A stretch of 64,000 nt of DNA from the NCBI GenBank assembly GCA_034521835.1, contig JAXHMA010000001.1, forward strand, positions 186,001 through 250,000. The letters run 5' to 3'. Both the position numbers and the translations under genes were made by a program. The notes beneath the pieces are model-generated. The model was not told where the DNA came from. It did not search any database and saw only the letters and a list, made by a program, of their open reading frames with translations. This stretch comes from JAMQKA01 sp034521835. Lineage in GTDB: Bacteria; Bacteroidota; Rhodothermia; Balneolales; Balneolaceae. Positions 37,972-48,081 of this stretch are shown in pieces; position 1 is the stretch's first letter; each line of letters starts with the position of its first letter.

Positions 37972-39156
37972 ATCAGGAATAATTGAGGTTTATATCTTTT
38001 GTTTTTTCTACATATAGAATTGCCAATATCGTACCGGGTTTATATATATGACGTATTTGCAGTATTAATAAACAAGATATGTCGTTTTGAGAAAAGCGGG
38101 CAAAATAATGATAACCTTGTCAGGATAAACCTGTCGCCTTTCTACTGAATATAGGATAAAATTTCAGTTGAAGTTGATTCGATCAAAACAGAGCTTAACC
38201 CGGATTATTCACCAAGCAATTTGGTATTGCCCAAGGCGCAGAGAAAATGGCCGCAGAAACATACTAGAGTACGTTGAGCACGACATTTTTTTCAACAACG
38301 CAGGGCAAAGGCCAAATTTCGCAGCCTTTAGTTACAGCACTCAAATTTGAGTTATTTTTATATTTCGATAAGTAATAAAATATCGATGACTTATCCTGTA
38401 AGTAACATTATTTCGTGAATAAACCGGGTTAATGCTTTTTGGGCGATAGATCTCCCTTTCCTTTTGTGCCGCTACCGTAATGATAGCATTATTCAGATAA
38501 TAGATATTATATGGTATTTGAGATATCTCCGTGATAAAACCATGTTTTAAGCATTATCCTGGCAAACCTATCAACACCATGACCGTATAAATCCGGGAGT
38601 AGAAAGTTTTAGCCAGTTTAGAAACAATTGCTCTTTTTCCTTCCTCAAAAAAGAGCGTATCACAATTTTTTAGCTCACGCATAGATTTGTTCCCTCCTGT
38701 TTACTGATATACATGCAGTTGGGTCGTCGCGACGGTTGGGTGCAAGCAGCCAATTCCTTTGCTGATCTATCATTATAGTTCCCAGCTGCCCGCAGGCCCT
38801 ATCATTGGGGTTTGCTGGTATGTGGAATGAGAAGAATTTGCTCTGAAAGGGGGTCTCTTTTTATCCAAAATTGTTCCGTTAATATCTGTCGGTTTTAGCT
38901 TTTAGTATAAGCTACGCCAGCAGAAGCATTACCTGTATGCAGGTAGTTTCCATCTGTTGCTGGATATTTGGCTTTGTTATATCGTGTCCAGTTTGAATTG
39001 GAGAACATCCTTTTTTGTTATTTTGGTGACTGGTGAGAGGAAGAAATTCTGCTTAAGAAAGGATCGGAATAGATTAATTCAGGGATGCAAAGAGCAAGGT
39101 TTGTGAAAAAATAGGAATGATTATATCCATAAGTACAACATAGAAGGGAAAATATT
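37972..39156. other. ~1.18 kb region without a supported gene
   Basis: AT-rich overall with scattered stops. One 60-codon open stretch (38168-38350, plus) has no recognisable family or good ribosome site. The left end must carry the clpB promoter (minus strand) and the right end the promoter of the macro-domain gene. No tRNA, CRISPR or clear terminator was seen. It may contain decayed coding sequence. Confidence 0.45.
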
Positions 39157-39696
39157 ATGGAATCGATTACTATTTCAGACGTCAAGATAGAATTGAAACG
39201 AGGCGATATCGTCGGCCAGCGGGATATCGAAGCGGTAGTAAATGCGGCTAATGCCCAACTTAGAATCGGAGGTGGGGTCGCGGGTGCGATCCATCGTGCC
39301 GCAGGACCGGGTCTGGCTAGAGAAGCCAAACCGATGGCCCCGATAAAACCGGGCGAAGCGGTAATCACCAGTGGACATAATCTCCCGAATGATTATGTGA
39401 TTCACTGCCTGGGACCGGTTTATGGCCGTGACAAGCCGGAGGAAAAACTGCTGGCCAACTGCTACAGGCATGGCCTCGATCGGGCCGAGGAAAATGAGAT
39501 CGAGAGCATTGCATTTCCCGCTATCTCAACCGGTGCTTTTGGCTATCCTATGGAGGATGCCGCACACGTAGCTTTCAACGCTGTAGAAGCGCGCGTAGAA
39601 GCAGGCCTTTCTTCGGTCAAACTAATCCGGTTCGTACTCTGGAGTAAAGATGCGTTCAACATCCATCAGCAAGCGATGGAAGAGGTGTTTGGATAG
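39157..39696 (+). CDS. Macro-domain protein (ADP-ribose / O-acetyl-ADP-ribose hydrolase-like)
   Basis: 179 residues, intact; a single macro domain. Ligand-loop motifs: 'IEAVVNAANAQLRIGGGVAG' with the conserved Asn-Ala-Ala-Asn, 'AIHRAAGPGLAREAK', 'YVIHCLGPVYGRDKPEEK' and 'IAFPAISTGAFGYPMEDAA' (the phosphate loop). This layout matches YmdB/MacroD-type deacetylases and mono-ADP-ribosylhydrolases. No transferase or toxin partner lies next to it, so a metabolic or repair role is more likely than a toxin-antitoxin one (inference). Start ATG 39157, preceded by aagggaa. Confidence 0.92.
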   Translation: MESITISDVKIELKRGDIVGQRDIEAVVNAANAQLRIGGGVAGAIHRAAGPGLAREAKPMAPIKPGEAVITSGHNLPNDYVIHCLGPVYGRDKPEEKLLANCYRHGLDRAEENEIESIAFPAISTGAFGYPMEDAAHVAFNAVEARVEAGLSSVKLIRFVLWSKDAFNIHQQAMEEVFG

Positions 39697-39787
39697 AATA
39701 TTGGACAAGAACAAGCACTATTGAGTCAAAAAAAGAATAAATATAAATCGCAATTCAGCATTCTGCAAATTCTTTTTCCGATGTTCC

Positions 39788-40562
39788 TTACGCCCCGTAG
39801 ATCTCATTCAGCAGATCGGCAAGGCGTACACCGGCCTGGAGAATCCGTTTCTCCACGATGTGAAAATATTTGTATTTGTACTCGTAGGCCAGTTGACGAT
39901 CTTCTGGCAGGTCGTACACCTGGTCGCGTAGCTGCATCGATTCCTGAGCCCAATCCATCACCCCGGTAGTCTGCCACTTTCGGAGCTCTTCCTTGGTCGG
40001 GTGATTTACGCTTTCTGCAAATTCGGTGTAGCTGAGCTTTGAATCATCGATCATGCCGCTGTCCCACACGCTGTGCAAGTTGCTAGGCTCCCAGAACCAT
40101 TCTACATCAACGTCGTTGCCACCTCGGTCTTTACCTGTTCCTACATGCAGCGGCTGGTGGATGTCGGCCACCAAGTGAATGAGCATTTTAAGTTTTTCCT
40201 GCTCTTCCGTGGCTGACAGATCGCCTTTTTTCAGGTCAGCCAAGATATCATTAAGTGCCTTAATCAGGTCGCCATCTGGATTTTTTTCGGTCTCTGCATA
40301 GCTCATTCCGTTGGGTATCGTCACCCAGTGCCAGGCATGGGTATAGTTGTAGGCAGAATCAGAGCGGATCTCATCCATCCAGGTACTGGCCATCGCCAGT
40401 GACTCATCCCGGCGCGCTCTTGATCTCCATTTTTGCCAGCGGTGTCAGGTATTGCTCCGCAATTTCTCCAACCGTGCGGTGCCCGGTAACGCCCCATTTT
40501 TCCGACTCAGCGGAGTTGTTAACGGCCAGTAGTAACGTAACAAGTAAAGTCAGCGATTTCAT
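39788..40562 (-). CDS. S1/P1-type zinc nuclease, secreted, frameshifted
   Basis: About 257 residues. Signal peptide from ATG 40562 ('SLTLLVTLLLAVNNSAES'), then the mature start 'KWGVTGHRTVGEIAEQYL'; the N-terminal Trp is usually a zinc ligand in this family. After a frame change near 40400 the main part has 'MASTWMDEIRSDSAYNYTHA', 'WHWVTIPNG', 'LIHLVADIHQPLHVGTGKDR' and 'GGNDVDVEWFWEPSNLHSVW'. These supply the trinuclear zinc-site His/Asp residues. The enzyme degrades single-stranded DNA and RNA and releases phosphate from 3'-nucleotides in the periplasm or outside the cell. Stop at 39788-39790. Confidence 0.9.
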
Positions 40563-40686
40563 AATAGTCGGTCAATTGTGATGATATGGAAACTAAAATT
40601 GGTAGGGAATATCCGTATTTTTTTGCTGGATGGTAAGTGTTTTTTGAAGCAAACAACATTCTTGCAAATAGCTTGGCAACGACAGC

Positions 40687-41060
40687 ATGTATTATGCTCT
40701 GGATCTCTTTTTTATACTGTTCCATACCTTGTTGATTCTCTTTAACCTTTTCGGCTGGATGATGGAAATCGCACGCGGACATGGAATTTTACCACGCTTT
40801 CGCTGACCGGTTTTTCCTGGATTATTCTGGGGATCTGGTACGGATTCGGCTATTGCCCCTGTACCCACTGGCACTGGATGGTGCGGCGGGAACTTGGTCA
40901 CTACGATATGCCCAACTCCTACATCAAATTTCTGGTGGATTTGTTTACCGGCTGGGATGTACATGCTGTCTTGGTTGATTGGGCTACCGGTCTCTGTTTT
41001 TTGGCAGCATTTGCAGCATCTGCGTATGTGAATTTTTTTAAAAATAGCTCAAGTGTTTAA
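40687..41060 (+). CDS. DUF2784 membrane protein, frameshifted
   Basis: About 124 residues. It starts 'YYALDLFFILFHTLLILFN' (ATG 40687) in one frame and, after a shift near 40775, continues 'WNFTTLSLTGFSWIILGIWY', 'GFGYCPCTHWHWMVRRELGH', 'YDMPNSYIKFLVDLFTGWDV' to the stop at 41060. The Cys-Pro-x-Thr-x-Trp-His-Trp segment and 'PNSYIK' are hallmarks of DUF2784. Three or four membrane helices. Function unknown. Divergent from the S1/P1 nuclease gene. Confidence 0.82.
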
Positions 41061-41457
41061 CCTGAACTGAAAAATTGTTGTACCCTTTAAGCCATTGTTC
41101 AGTTAGATTTTAATAATTTAAAGAAGGTTATTTTTAGTTTTAAACCTCCAAATCAAAGCGTATTTATTCGAGCAGGAGGGGAGGCTTAGAGACTCTACCC
41201 GGGCCTGATATGAATTTTGTCTGGACTTCAGCCAAGATAAAGGCAGACAGGGTCGAGGTGGGAAGCGAAAAGTATCTGTTAGCACGGGGCTGTTACGGCT
41301 GGGCAGATAATCCAGCGAACACCAATTTGCTAACGAAAAAGGATTGCAAGCCTCACCATTTCAAGTCAAAGAAGAAAAGTAAGGAGAAATCTTCTATTTT
41401 TCGTTTTGCATCAGGCATTCTTTATGTAGAGCCGGTAACAGCAAATAGTAGTAACCG
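41061..41457. other. ~400-base region between convergent genes; nothing identified
   Basis: Open stretches here run on into the antisense of dnaJ and are not convincing. The part from about 41170 to 41320 is purine- and GC-rich with many short complementary segments, unlike the AT-rich flanks. I considered a structured RNA but could not match it to RNase P, tmRNA, SRP or a known riboswitch. Confidence 0.35.
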
Positions 41458-42466
41458 TTATTTAAGAGATTCGGTAAAATTTTTGAACTTTTGTTTCTCT
41501 TCCTCAGAGAGGTCTTCAGGAACCTGCACCATTATGCGGACAAAGAAGTCTCCTTTTCTTGATTCATTCTTAAATTTCGGCATGCCCATATTGGGAATTC
41601 GGAACAGTTCTCCACTCTGCGTGCCAGCCGGTATTTTAAGCTTCACTTTTCCATTAAGGGTGGAAACCCGAGTCTCTCCGCCGAGTACAGCAGTAGAGAG
41701 ATCAATCGGGTGATTGTGGTAAATGTTGTCACCCTTTCGGGTGTAATCCTTGGAATCCTTGATTTTTATGCGGAGGTAGAAGTCGCCGCGTTGACCGCCT
41801 TTTACACTTGACGTTCCTCGTCCACGGACCTTTAACTTTTGCCCGTCTTTAATCCCTTTGGGGATTTTTATTTTCATTTTTTCTTTGCCGATTCGAACAG
41901 TGCGGCTGGCCCCATGGTATGCTTCTTCCAGGGATATTTCTACGTCAGCTGTTAAATTCTTTTTTGTAGAGCTGCGTTGTTGGGTGCGTCTGCCACCTCC
42001 GGGCTGTGATCGGGTTCGAAATCCCCCGCCGCCCCCTTGTCCTTGTTGAGCAAAGGGATTGCCGCCGCCGAAAAGATTTTCGAAGAAGCTTGAGAATGGA
42101 CTTTCTCCACCTGATGAAGGACCACCCTGTTCGCCGAAAATGTCGTTCATATCATAGCGGTACGACTGTCCGCGGCCTGTCCTTCCTGGCCAGTATCTGC
42201 GACCAATCAAAGCCGCCATCATCACCGCCGGCGCGCTGATACTTCTTCCAGTCTTTGCCGACTTTGTCATAAAGCTTACGTTTTTCAGGATCTTTCAGTA
42301 CTTCATACGCTTCGCCGATCTCTTTGAACTTATCCTCGGCAGAAGGGTCTTCGGGATTTTTATCGGGATGATATTTGGCCGCTTTTTTGCGATAGGCCTT
42401 CTTGATCTCATCTTGAGAGGCGTTTCTGCTTACTCCCAATATGTCATAATAATCTTTATACTCCAT
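41458..42466 (-). CDS. DnaJ-family co-chaperone, CbpA-like (no zinc finger), one frameshift
   Basis: About 335 residues. The J domain starts 'EYKDYYDILGVSRNASQDEI' with the essential 'KYHPDKNPED' (HPD). A frame change near 42180 leads to a Gly/Phe-rich linker ('FSSFFENLFGGGNPFAQQGQ' and Gly-rich run). Then come two C-terminal substrate-binding domains ('DVEISLEEAYHGASRTVRIG', 'KIPKGIKDGQKLKVRGRG', 'LKIPAGTQSGELFRIPNMGM'). The CxxCxGxG zinc repeats of classical DnaJ are absent, so it is the CbpA/type II form. It stimulates DnaK. ATG at 42464-42466. Last of three proteostasis genes on the minus strand after hsp20 and the HtrA protease. Confidence 0.92.
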
Positions 42467-42589
42467 AATGGAACATGCTCTGTGGTAATGTTCTTTACTC
42501 AGTATGTTATTAGAGCAAAATGGATGCCATTTTTTAAAATGCAACTATTTGGCAAAACTAACACGGAAGTTCGCCAAGTTGACATAAAA

Positions 42590-42618
42590 AAGCCTCCGGC
42601 TTGTTCAACCGGAGGCTT
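42590..42618 (-). terminator. Rho-independent terminator after the HtrA gene
   Basis: Perfect 10-base arms 42590-42599 (aagcctccgg) and 42609-42618, followed on the minus strand by a run of T. It begins 31 bases past the HtrA stop (42650) and separates it from dnaJ. Confidence 0.88.
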
Positions 42619-42649
42619 GATATCGCGAATCAGGTAATAATCCACTCGT

Positions 42650-44156
42650 CTATAGCTCAAAAGCGATAAACAGTCCATTGCCCTGACGCAAGATGCGCAA
42701 CAGAACAACCTGGTTCTCTTCCTGAACCAGCTGGCTCATGATTTCATTAAAGTCATTCATATTTTCAATCTGTTGTTTTGATACGCTTGTGATTACATCT
42801 CCTTCGCGCAATCCTTGCTGGAAAGCGTTGCTACGCTGACTGATGCCGGTAACAACTACGCCATTTTGGTCGGGACTGAGATTCAACTCCTCAGCGATGC
42901 GAGGGGTCAGGTTTTGCACGTTGAACCCGAGACTCTGTTCAAGGTTGCGATCGGGGGCCCCTTGCTGTCCACCGTCCTGTCCGGCAGAAGCAGTCATGTC
43001 ATCAGGCAGTTCGCCAAGTGTAACGGTTATCGTCTGCTCGTTACCGTCGCGAAGAATTCCAAGCTCCACATCATCGCCCGGCTTTTTACTGGCAATTTCG
43101 GTGCGGAAGGAGGTCCAGCCTTCAATCTGCTGGCCGTTCACCGTTTTGATGACATCGCCCTCTTGCAGGCCGGCTTCTGCTGCGGGTCCATCTTCAACGA
43201 CGCCACCAACTATAACACCTTGTGGCTTATCAAGACCAAGGGCACGGGCCATCGTTCGGTCGATTTCATCGCCGGTAATGCCAAGGTATCCACGTTGTAC
43301 CTGGCCGGTCTCAATTAATTGATTCATGATATTTTGCGCCAGGTTAGCGGGTACAGCAAATCCTACCCCCTGGTTCCCGCCGGAACGTGAAGCAATAGCG
43401 GTGTTAACACCTACCAGTTGCCCGTCAAGGTTAATTAATGTCTCCGGAGTTGCCTGGATTAATGGCGGCATCAGTCTGGATGAAGTTTTCATATCCGGCT
43501 GTCTCAGACGCAAAATACCGACTGTGCGTCCTTTGCCGGATACAATTCCAAAGGAAACGGAATGGGCAAAATTATCTCCAAATGGACTTCCGATTGCCAT
43601 CACAAATTCACCAACGCGCAGATCCTCACTATTGCCAAATTGGACAGTTGGCAGGTTTTCAGCATCAATCTGAGTACGCGATGTCGGTCATCGGTCGGTT
43701 CCCACAATCTCGGCATTCAGCTCATTGCCATTCGTAAGTTCCTACTGTGAATCTCCTAGCTCCTTCAATCACGTGATTGTTGGTAAGGATGTATCCATCT
43801 TCAGAGACAATAACGCCCGAACCGAGGCCGCTTACTTCGCGTTCTCCGCCACCACGTTCAGGTCCTTCAAAGAGATCGAAATAGGGGTGATTCTGCGGAG
43901 CCTCTACGGTCTGCTTGGTAAAAATCGTGACGACAGCCAGCTTCGTTCTTTCGGCAATGTTTACAATCGCATCATTAAGATCGCTCAGATTATTCTATCG
44001 GTTGCCTGTTTGGCTGCCTGAACCTCGGTGTCGAAATTGGGAAAGCTGACAACCGATGCTTGATCCTGGCCGGATTGCGTCAAATCCGCCGAATGAAACC
44101 CCACCAGTAACAATGCTAAACAATAATTCCTAATAGTGATTTTCTCAGTGTTTCAT
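42650..44156 (-). CDS. HtrA/DegP-type periplasmic serine protease with two PDZ domains, several frameshifts
   Basis: About 500 residues. The N-terminal signal region is broken by indels (start near ATG 44156; 'ALLLVGFHSADLTQSGQDQA'). The catalytic His is in 'TNNHVIEGARRFTV'. 'MAIGSPFGDNFAHSVSFGIV' precedes the serine site. The serine loop reads 'ENFIQTDAAINPGNSGD' and then loses frame near 43450 where 'GGP.IN' is expected. It resumes 'INLDGQLVGVNTAIASRSGG'. PDZ1 ('GYLGITGDEIDRTMARALGL') and PDZ2 ('NLTPRIAEELNLSPDQNGVV') complete it. Degrades or refolds misfolded envelope proteins. At least three frame changes between 43450 and 44120; the gene cannot be translated as given. Confidence 0.9.
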
Positions 44157-44361
44157 AAGGAACTCCATTTTCAGAAAGATCTTAATACATTTGGTATGTA
44201 AAACATTAAAGTTCAATCAGTCTATGTTAACACCACAATGGATCCGTACTATTGTTTGCGGAAGGAAGAGTTAGTTCTAAGCAAAGAGGCGCAGTCCCAT
44301 TTTCATTGACCCCGGCACATTTAGATAGACAGATCAGCTGTCGGGATCAGTTAGGGATAGA

Positions 44362-44790
44362 TTATTGAATCTCGATCTGCTTCTTAACTTTTTCAGTGTC
44401 TTTTTCGATGGTTATGTGAAGCAGACCATCTTTGTAGGTCGCGTTGATGCTCTCTTCGTCAACATTGTCAGGAAGCTGGAACGAACGGTTGAAGGAACCA
44501 TATCGAGTTTCAACTCGATGATAGGTTTTGCCTTCTTGCTTGTCTTCGAATTTGCGTTCGCCGCTGATTGTCAGTCGGCCGTTATCCAGACTGACGTCAA
44601 TATTTTCCTTGCTCATGCCCGGTAGTTCTGCCGTTACCTGGAACTCATTCTCAGTTTCTGATATTTCGATGCCGGGTACAAAGTTGTTGTTTCGCTGGCT
44701 GACTACATCATTGAAGAACTCATCCATTACGTCGGAAAAGTTCTTGGAAAAAAGATCTCTGTTAGGTCGATTATATCTTAAAAGTGTCAT
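44362..44790 (-). CDS. Small heat-shock protein, Hsp20/alpha-crystallin family
   Basis: 142 residues from ATG 44790, chosen because GGAGG lies 8 bases upstream; a longer in-frame start at 44805 lacks a site. N-terminal arm 'RDLFSKNFSDVMDEFFNDVV', then the alpha-crystallin domain: 'GIEISETENEFQVTAELPGM', 'ENIDVSLDNGRLTISGERKF', 'SFNRSFQLPDNVDEESINAT' and 'YKDGLLHITIEK' (the conserved 'dGvL.i..pk' signature). ATP-independent holdase that keeps unfolding proteins soluble. First gene of the Hsp20-HtrA-DnaJ series. Confidence 0.94.
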   Translation of the reverse strand: MTLLRYNRPNRDLFSKNFSDVMDEFFNDVVSQRNNNFVPGIEISETENEFQVTAELPGMSKENIDVSLDNGRLTISGERKFEDKQEGKTYHRVETRYGSFNRSFQLPDNVDEESINATYKDGLLHITIEKDTEKVKKQIEIQ

Positions 44791-44805
44791 AGTGAATACC
44801 TCCAA

Positions 44806-45126
44806 GTTGATTTTCTTGATTGTTAGAAGTTTTTCAAAAACTCACTTTTATATGTACAATCTGCATGCCATGCCACGTTTTCGATGATTACACTGACAAA
44901 CAGCCAATCAGGGGACTGTGTTTTTTTTCAGGAGTTTACTGAGGATGGAAAAACTTGTCATGTACCGAATGGACAAAGCGACAGGCAGGCTGTTAAAAAT
45001 GCAGAAAGAGGAGATAGTTTCTATAATAAAAAATGCGCAACTCGTAAGGTGAGCAGCTCGAAAAAGCCCCTCACTACTATTACGAATTACGCATCTGAAA
45101 TTACAATAGACCGCCTGAGGCCTTAT
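44806..45126. other. 320-base intergenic region, no gene seen
   Basis: It lies between the DAHP synthase stop and the hsp20 start, both on the minus strand. Open stretches on the plus strand run antisense into the DAHP synthase gene and have no family features. The hsp20 promoter should be in the left part. Confidence 0.45.
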
Positions 45127-46522
45127 TTACTTTCGCTTGTAGCTTTCATTCCATTCTTTGGCCAGCAGGAACGCCATTTCAAGGCTTTGCTCGTAGTTTA
45201 GGCGCGGATCGCAATAGGTTTCATAATTGCGGTGAAGTTCGCCTTCGTGCAATCCCTTGGCTCCGCCCACACATTCGGTGACGTTGTTCGCCGGTCAGTT
45301 CCACGGTGCACACCGCCAAGATAGGTACCCTGTTCGCGGTGAATGGCAAAAGTTTGCCGTATCTCTTCGATGATGTCATCGAAATTACGGGTCTTCACGT
45401 TGTTGTCGGTTGAGGAGTATTGCCATGCATTGGATCGCATATCCAGACGACGGGAAACCCTTCTCGTTTAACGGCCTGTATGAATTCAGGCAGTTGTTCC
45501 TTTACGGTATCAACTCCAAAACGGGTGATCAGTACAATCTTGCCTGCTTCGTGCACCGGGTTCAGCTTCTCGATCAGGCGCAGCGTTTCATCTACTTCAA
45601 ACGGAGGTCCAACCTTGATACCGATCGGGTTTCGGATTCCGCGGAAATATTCAGCATGGGCCGCGTCGATGTCGCGCGTGCGATTTCCCAGCCACACCAT
45701 ATGGCTGCTGAGGTTGTAAAAACCTTCGCGTCGCGGCACCTTGCGGGTTTGAGCAGAGTCATAATAAAGATTCAGCGCCTCATGAGAGGTGTAAACATTA
45801 ATCTTCTGCAGCGTGTTAAACTGGTTTGGCATGGTAGACTCCATGAAGGTGACCGCCTTCTGGATGGAGTTGACCATTGTTTCGTACTCTTTGTAATATT
45901 TGTTCTGCTTCATGAAATCCAGCTCCCAGTACTCGGGGTGATGGAGATCGGCAAAGCCCTCATCAGCAAGCGCTCGCAGGAAATTGAGGGTAAGCGATGC
46001 GCGCTTGTAGCCCTCAATTAATCGTTGGGGATCGGGCTTGCGGGCTTCTTCTTCCGGCTTAAAACTGTTGATCAGGTCGCCGCGGTAGTTCATGATTTTC
46101 TTGCCGTCCACTTTCTCGTAGTTGCTGGAGCGCGGCTTGGCAAACTGCCCGGCACTGCGCCGCATACGGACGACGGGAACGCCAGTCTCATGGATCAGAA
46201 TAAAGCTCATCTGAAGGAGCACTTTCAGCAGATTAACAATCTTGGGTGATTTACAGTCGGCAAATGTTTCGGCACAGTCGCCGCCCTGAAGTAGAAACCC
46301 GTCGCCGCCCAATACATTGGCCAGCTTGTTTTTTAATGCTTCAATCTCCCAGGAGGTGATTAGTGGTGGTAGCGATCGCAGCTCCTTGTAGGCAGCTTCC
46401 AGTTCCTTCTGGTCGGGATACTCGGGAAGTTGCTTGATGGGATATTTTTGCCAGGAATCTGGGGACCAATCTTCTGGATTGGCAATTTCTGGTGCTACGG
46501 ATTTTTCATCTTTCAGGATCAT
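45127..46522 (-). CDS. 3-deoxy-7-phosphoheptulonate synthase, class II (DAHP synthase), frameshifted
   Basis: About 463 residues of the class II (AroAII, plant/Mycobacterium-type) enzyme, which joins phosphoenolpyruvate and erythrose 4-phosphate at the start of the shikimate pathway. Key segments: 'DGFLLQGGDCAETFADCKSP', 'VVRMRRSAGQFAKPRSSNYE', 'TSHEALNLYYDSAQTRKVPR', 'GIRNPIGIKVGPPFEVDETL', 'ITRFGVDTVKEQLPEF' and 'VVWICDPMHGNT'. Frame changes near 45430 and again near 45300-45230 break the end: 'YLGGVH' should run into the family's 'LELTG...TEC.GG' block, and the final frame reads 'NYETYCDPRLNYEQSLEMAF' to the stop at 45127-45129. Start ATG at 46522. Monocistronic. Confidence 0.93.
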
Positions 46523-46649
46523 AGTCGTAATGTTGGAGCTAGGAAAATTAACGAACGTTTAGAGTAGTCAAATATAAAGAAATGAGCAATTTAAAAGTAT
46601 CATTCCCACGCTGGTTACATTTTTATTGGGATCTGTAGCAGTAATACCT

Positions 46650-47697
46650 TTAATTTTTAGGCTCCATTACGAAAAGACCTTTCTTGTTAATATAAGCAAA
46701 CTTGTTACCCATCTTAACTAAGCCGAGTCCGGCCCTGAAATCCCAGGCCTGATCAAAAATCGGATCCACAATTTGTCGTCCCCGTTCATTTATATAAGAG
46801 AATTGATGCTGTTTCTTTACGCGGGCCATTCCATTTTGGAAGGCGTATGCTTGTTCAAAGGTCGGTTCAATCAGAAATTCGCCATCGCTGTTTATATAAC
46901 CATAGGAGTAGGTTTCAAGATTATCCTCAGATTCCGGCACGGCAACCGCGGCTTTGCCCTCCGAAAATGGCCCGGCTTTCAGAAATTGAGATTCGATAAC
47001 AACATTGCCAAGCGAGTCAATATAGCCAAACTGTTTGAATTCAAGCTCCACCGCCGCCAAGCCCTCCGAGAAGTTACCCGCATTTGGGTATTGAGGCTTG
47101 ATCACAAATTGACCCTTTGGATTGATATAGCCCCATTCCATATGGTCCGGCGTTTGTACTCGAGCCAGCCCCTCTGAAAAAGAGGCCGCGTTGCTGTAAA
47201 CGGGCGGGTGAACAAAATCACCGCTCTTGTCAATATATCCCCAGCGTTTATTTTCCATATTCTGAACCGGCGCCAGTCCTTCCCGGAAATTATCGCCATT
47301 CAGAAATTTGGGTTCTATCACAAAATCGCCGGATCGATTGATATAGCCGTACCTTCCATTCAGTTTAACCAGGGGCCAATCCACCAGAAAAGTTGTGTCC
47401 GCGGTCGAACCGCGGTTTAATCACTAGGTCGCCCTTTCGATTTACGTAGCCTACTTTTCCCATAATATTGATCGCGGCGAGATCCTGTGAAAAGTGATAT
47501 GGCCAGTTGAAATCTGGAATAAATTTGAATTGAGGCGCAATCTGAGTAGCCATGGAGGTATCTACAAATCCTACTTTTTCGTCCTCAATGTAAGGGAGCA
47601 GCGTAACCTCTGATTCGGTGGTTTTCTTTAAGCTGCTGCATCCCGCAAAGAGCAACAGCAATACTGAGGCTGTTATTAAATATTTTTTGTAGCTCAC
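46650..47697 (-). CDS. WG-repeat lipoprotein, one frameshift
   Basis: About 348 residues. Lipoprotein signal 'ITASVLLLLFAGCSS', then nine tandem WG/YG repeats of ~35 residues. Each is built as 'x-G-Y-I-[N/D]-x-x-G-[D/Q]-F-V-I-x-P-x-F', for example 'YGYINRSGDFVIEPKF', 'WGYINPKGQFVIKPQY' and 'FAYINKKGLFVMEPKN'. A frame change near 47390 splits repeats 2 and 3. WG repeats form beta-propeller-like or solenoid surfaces used for protein or ligand binding; no enzymatic residues are seen. It is probably anchored in a membrane facing the periplasm or surface. Confidence 0.88.
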
Positions 47698-48081
47698 GAT
47701 GAGATTTTTTTATGGTTTTGAAGTGAAGGTAATACTGGTCCAGACTTTTTTACGCTTGATGCCAGCCGTATGTTCCTTAAAAAATTTACAGGCTACGTGA
47801 ATTTGTTTGCAGGTGTGGTAAGATTTGAAATGCAAGTTTGTTGGTTTTTATGCTGAACATTCTGCCAACACTGACTTCGCGATATCTTATAAGTAATCCA
47901 GCAAAAGAGCAGCGAATATATCGAAGCATGCTAATTTCGAAACTAAAAAAGTGTAAAGCCTGTTTTCTGAATTTGATATTGTAATAATACAGACAAGAAT
48001 AAGCCGCTAAAAATGCCTTACAATTAGCCGATAAATAGTTATCTTAAACAGTTTATTGCTAACCCCAAAACCACGACTTTT
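47698..48081. other. Intergenic region between divergent genes, no gene seen
   Basis: AT-rich, about 380 bases. It should hold the promoters of the WG-repeat lipoprotein (minus) and uvrA (plus). I saw no convincing palindrome such as a LexA box that could be tied to uvrA. Confidence 0.4.

Noticed and set aside
38168..38350. 60-codon plus-strand frame in the gap upstream of the macro-domain gene
   Set aside because: No ribosome site, no recognisable similarity, and composition like the non-coding surroundings.
39157..39696. Macro-domain protein as the antitoxin of a DarTG-type toxin-antitoxin pair
   Set aside because: No adjacent DarT-like ADP-ribosyltransferase gene; neighbours are a nuclease (opposite strand) and a gene-free gap.
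41170..41340. RNase P RNA, tmRNA, SRP RNA or a thiamine/cobalamin riboswitch
   Set aside because: None of the conserved core sequences of these RNAs could be matched.
41210..41713. 167-codon plus-strand open frame antisense to the dnaJ end
   Set aside because: It overlaps the well-supported DnaJ C-terminus on the other strand and has no family features of its own.
44884..45201. 105-codon plus-strand frame between hsp20 and DAHP synthase
   Set aside because: Its second half is antisense to the DAHP synthase end, and the first half has no domain character.
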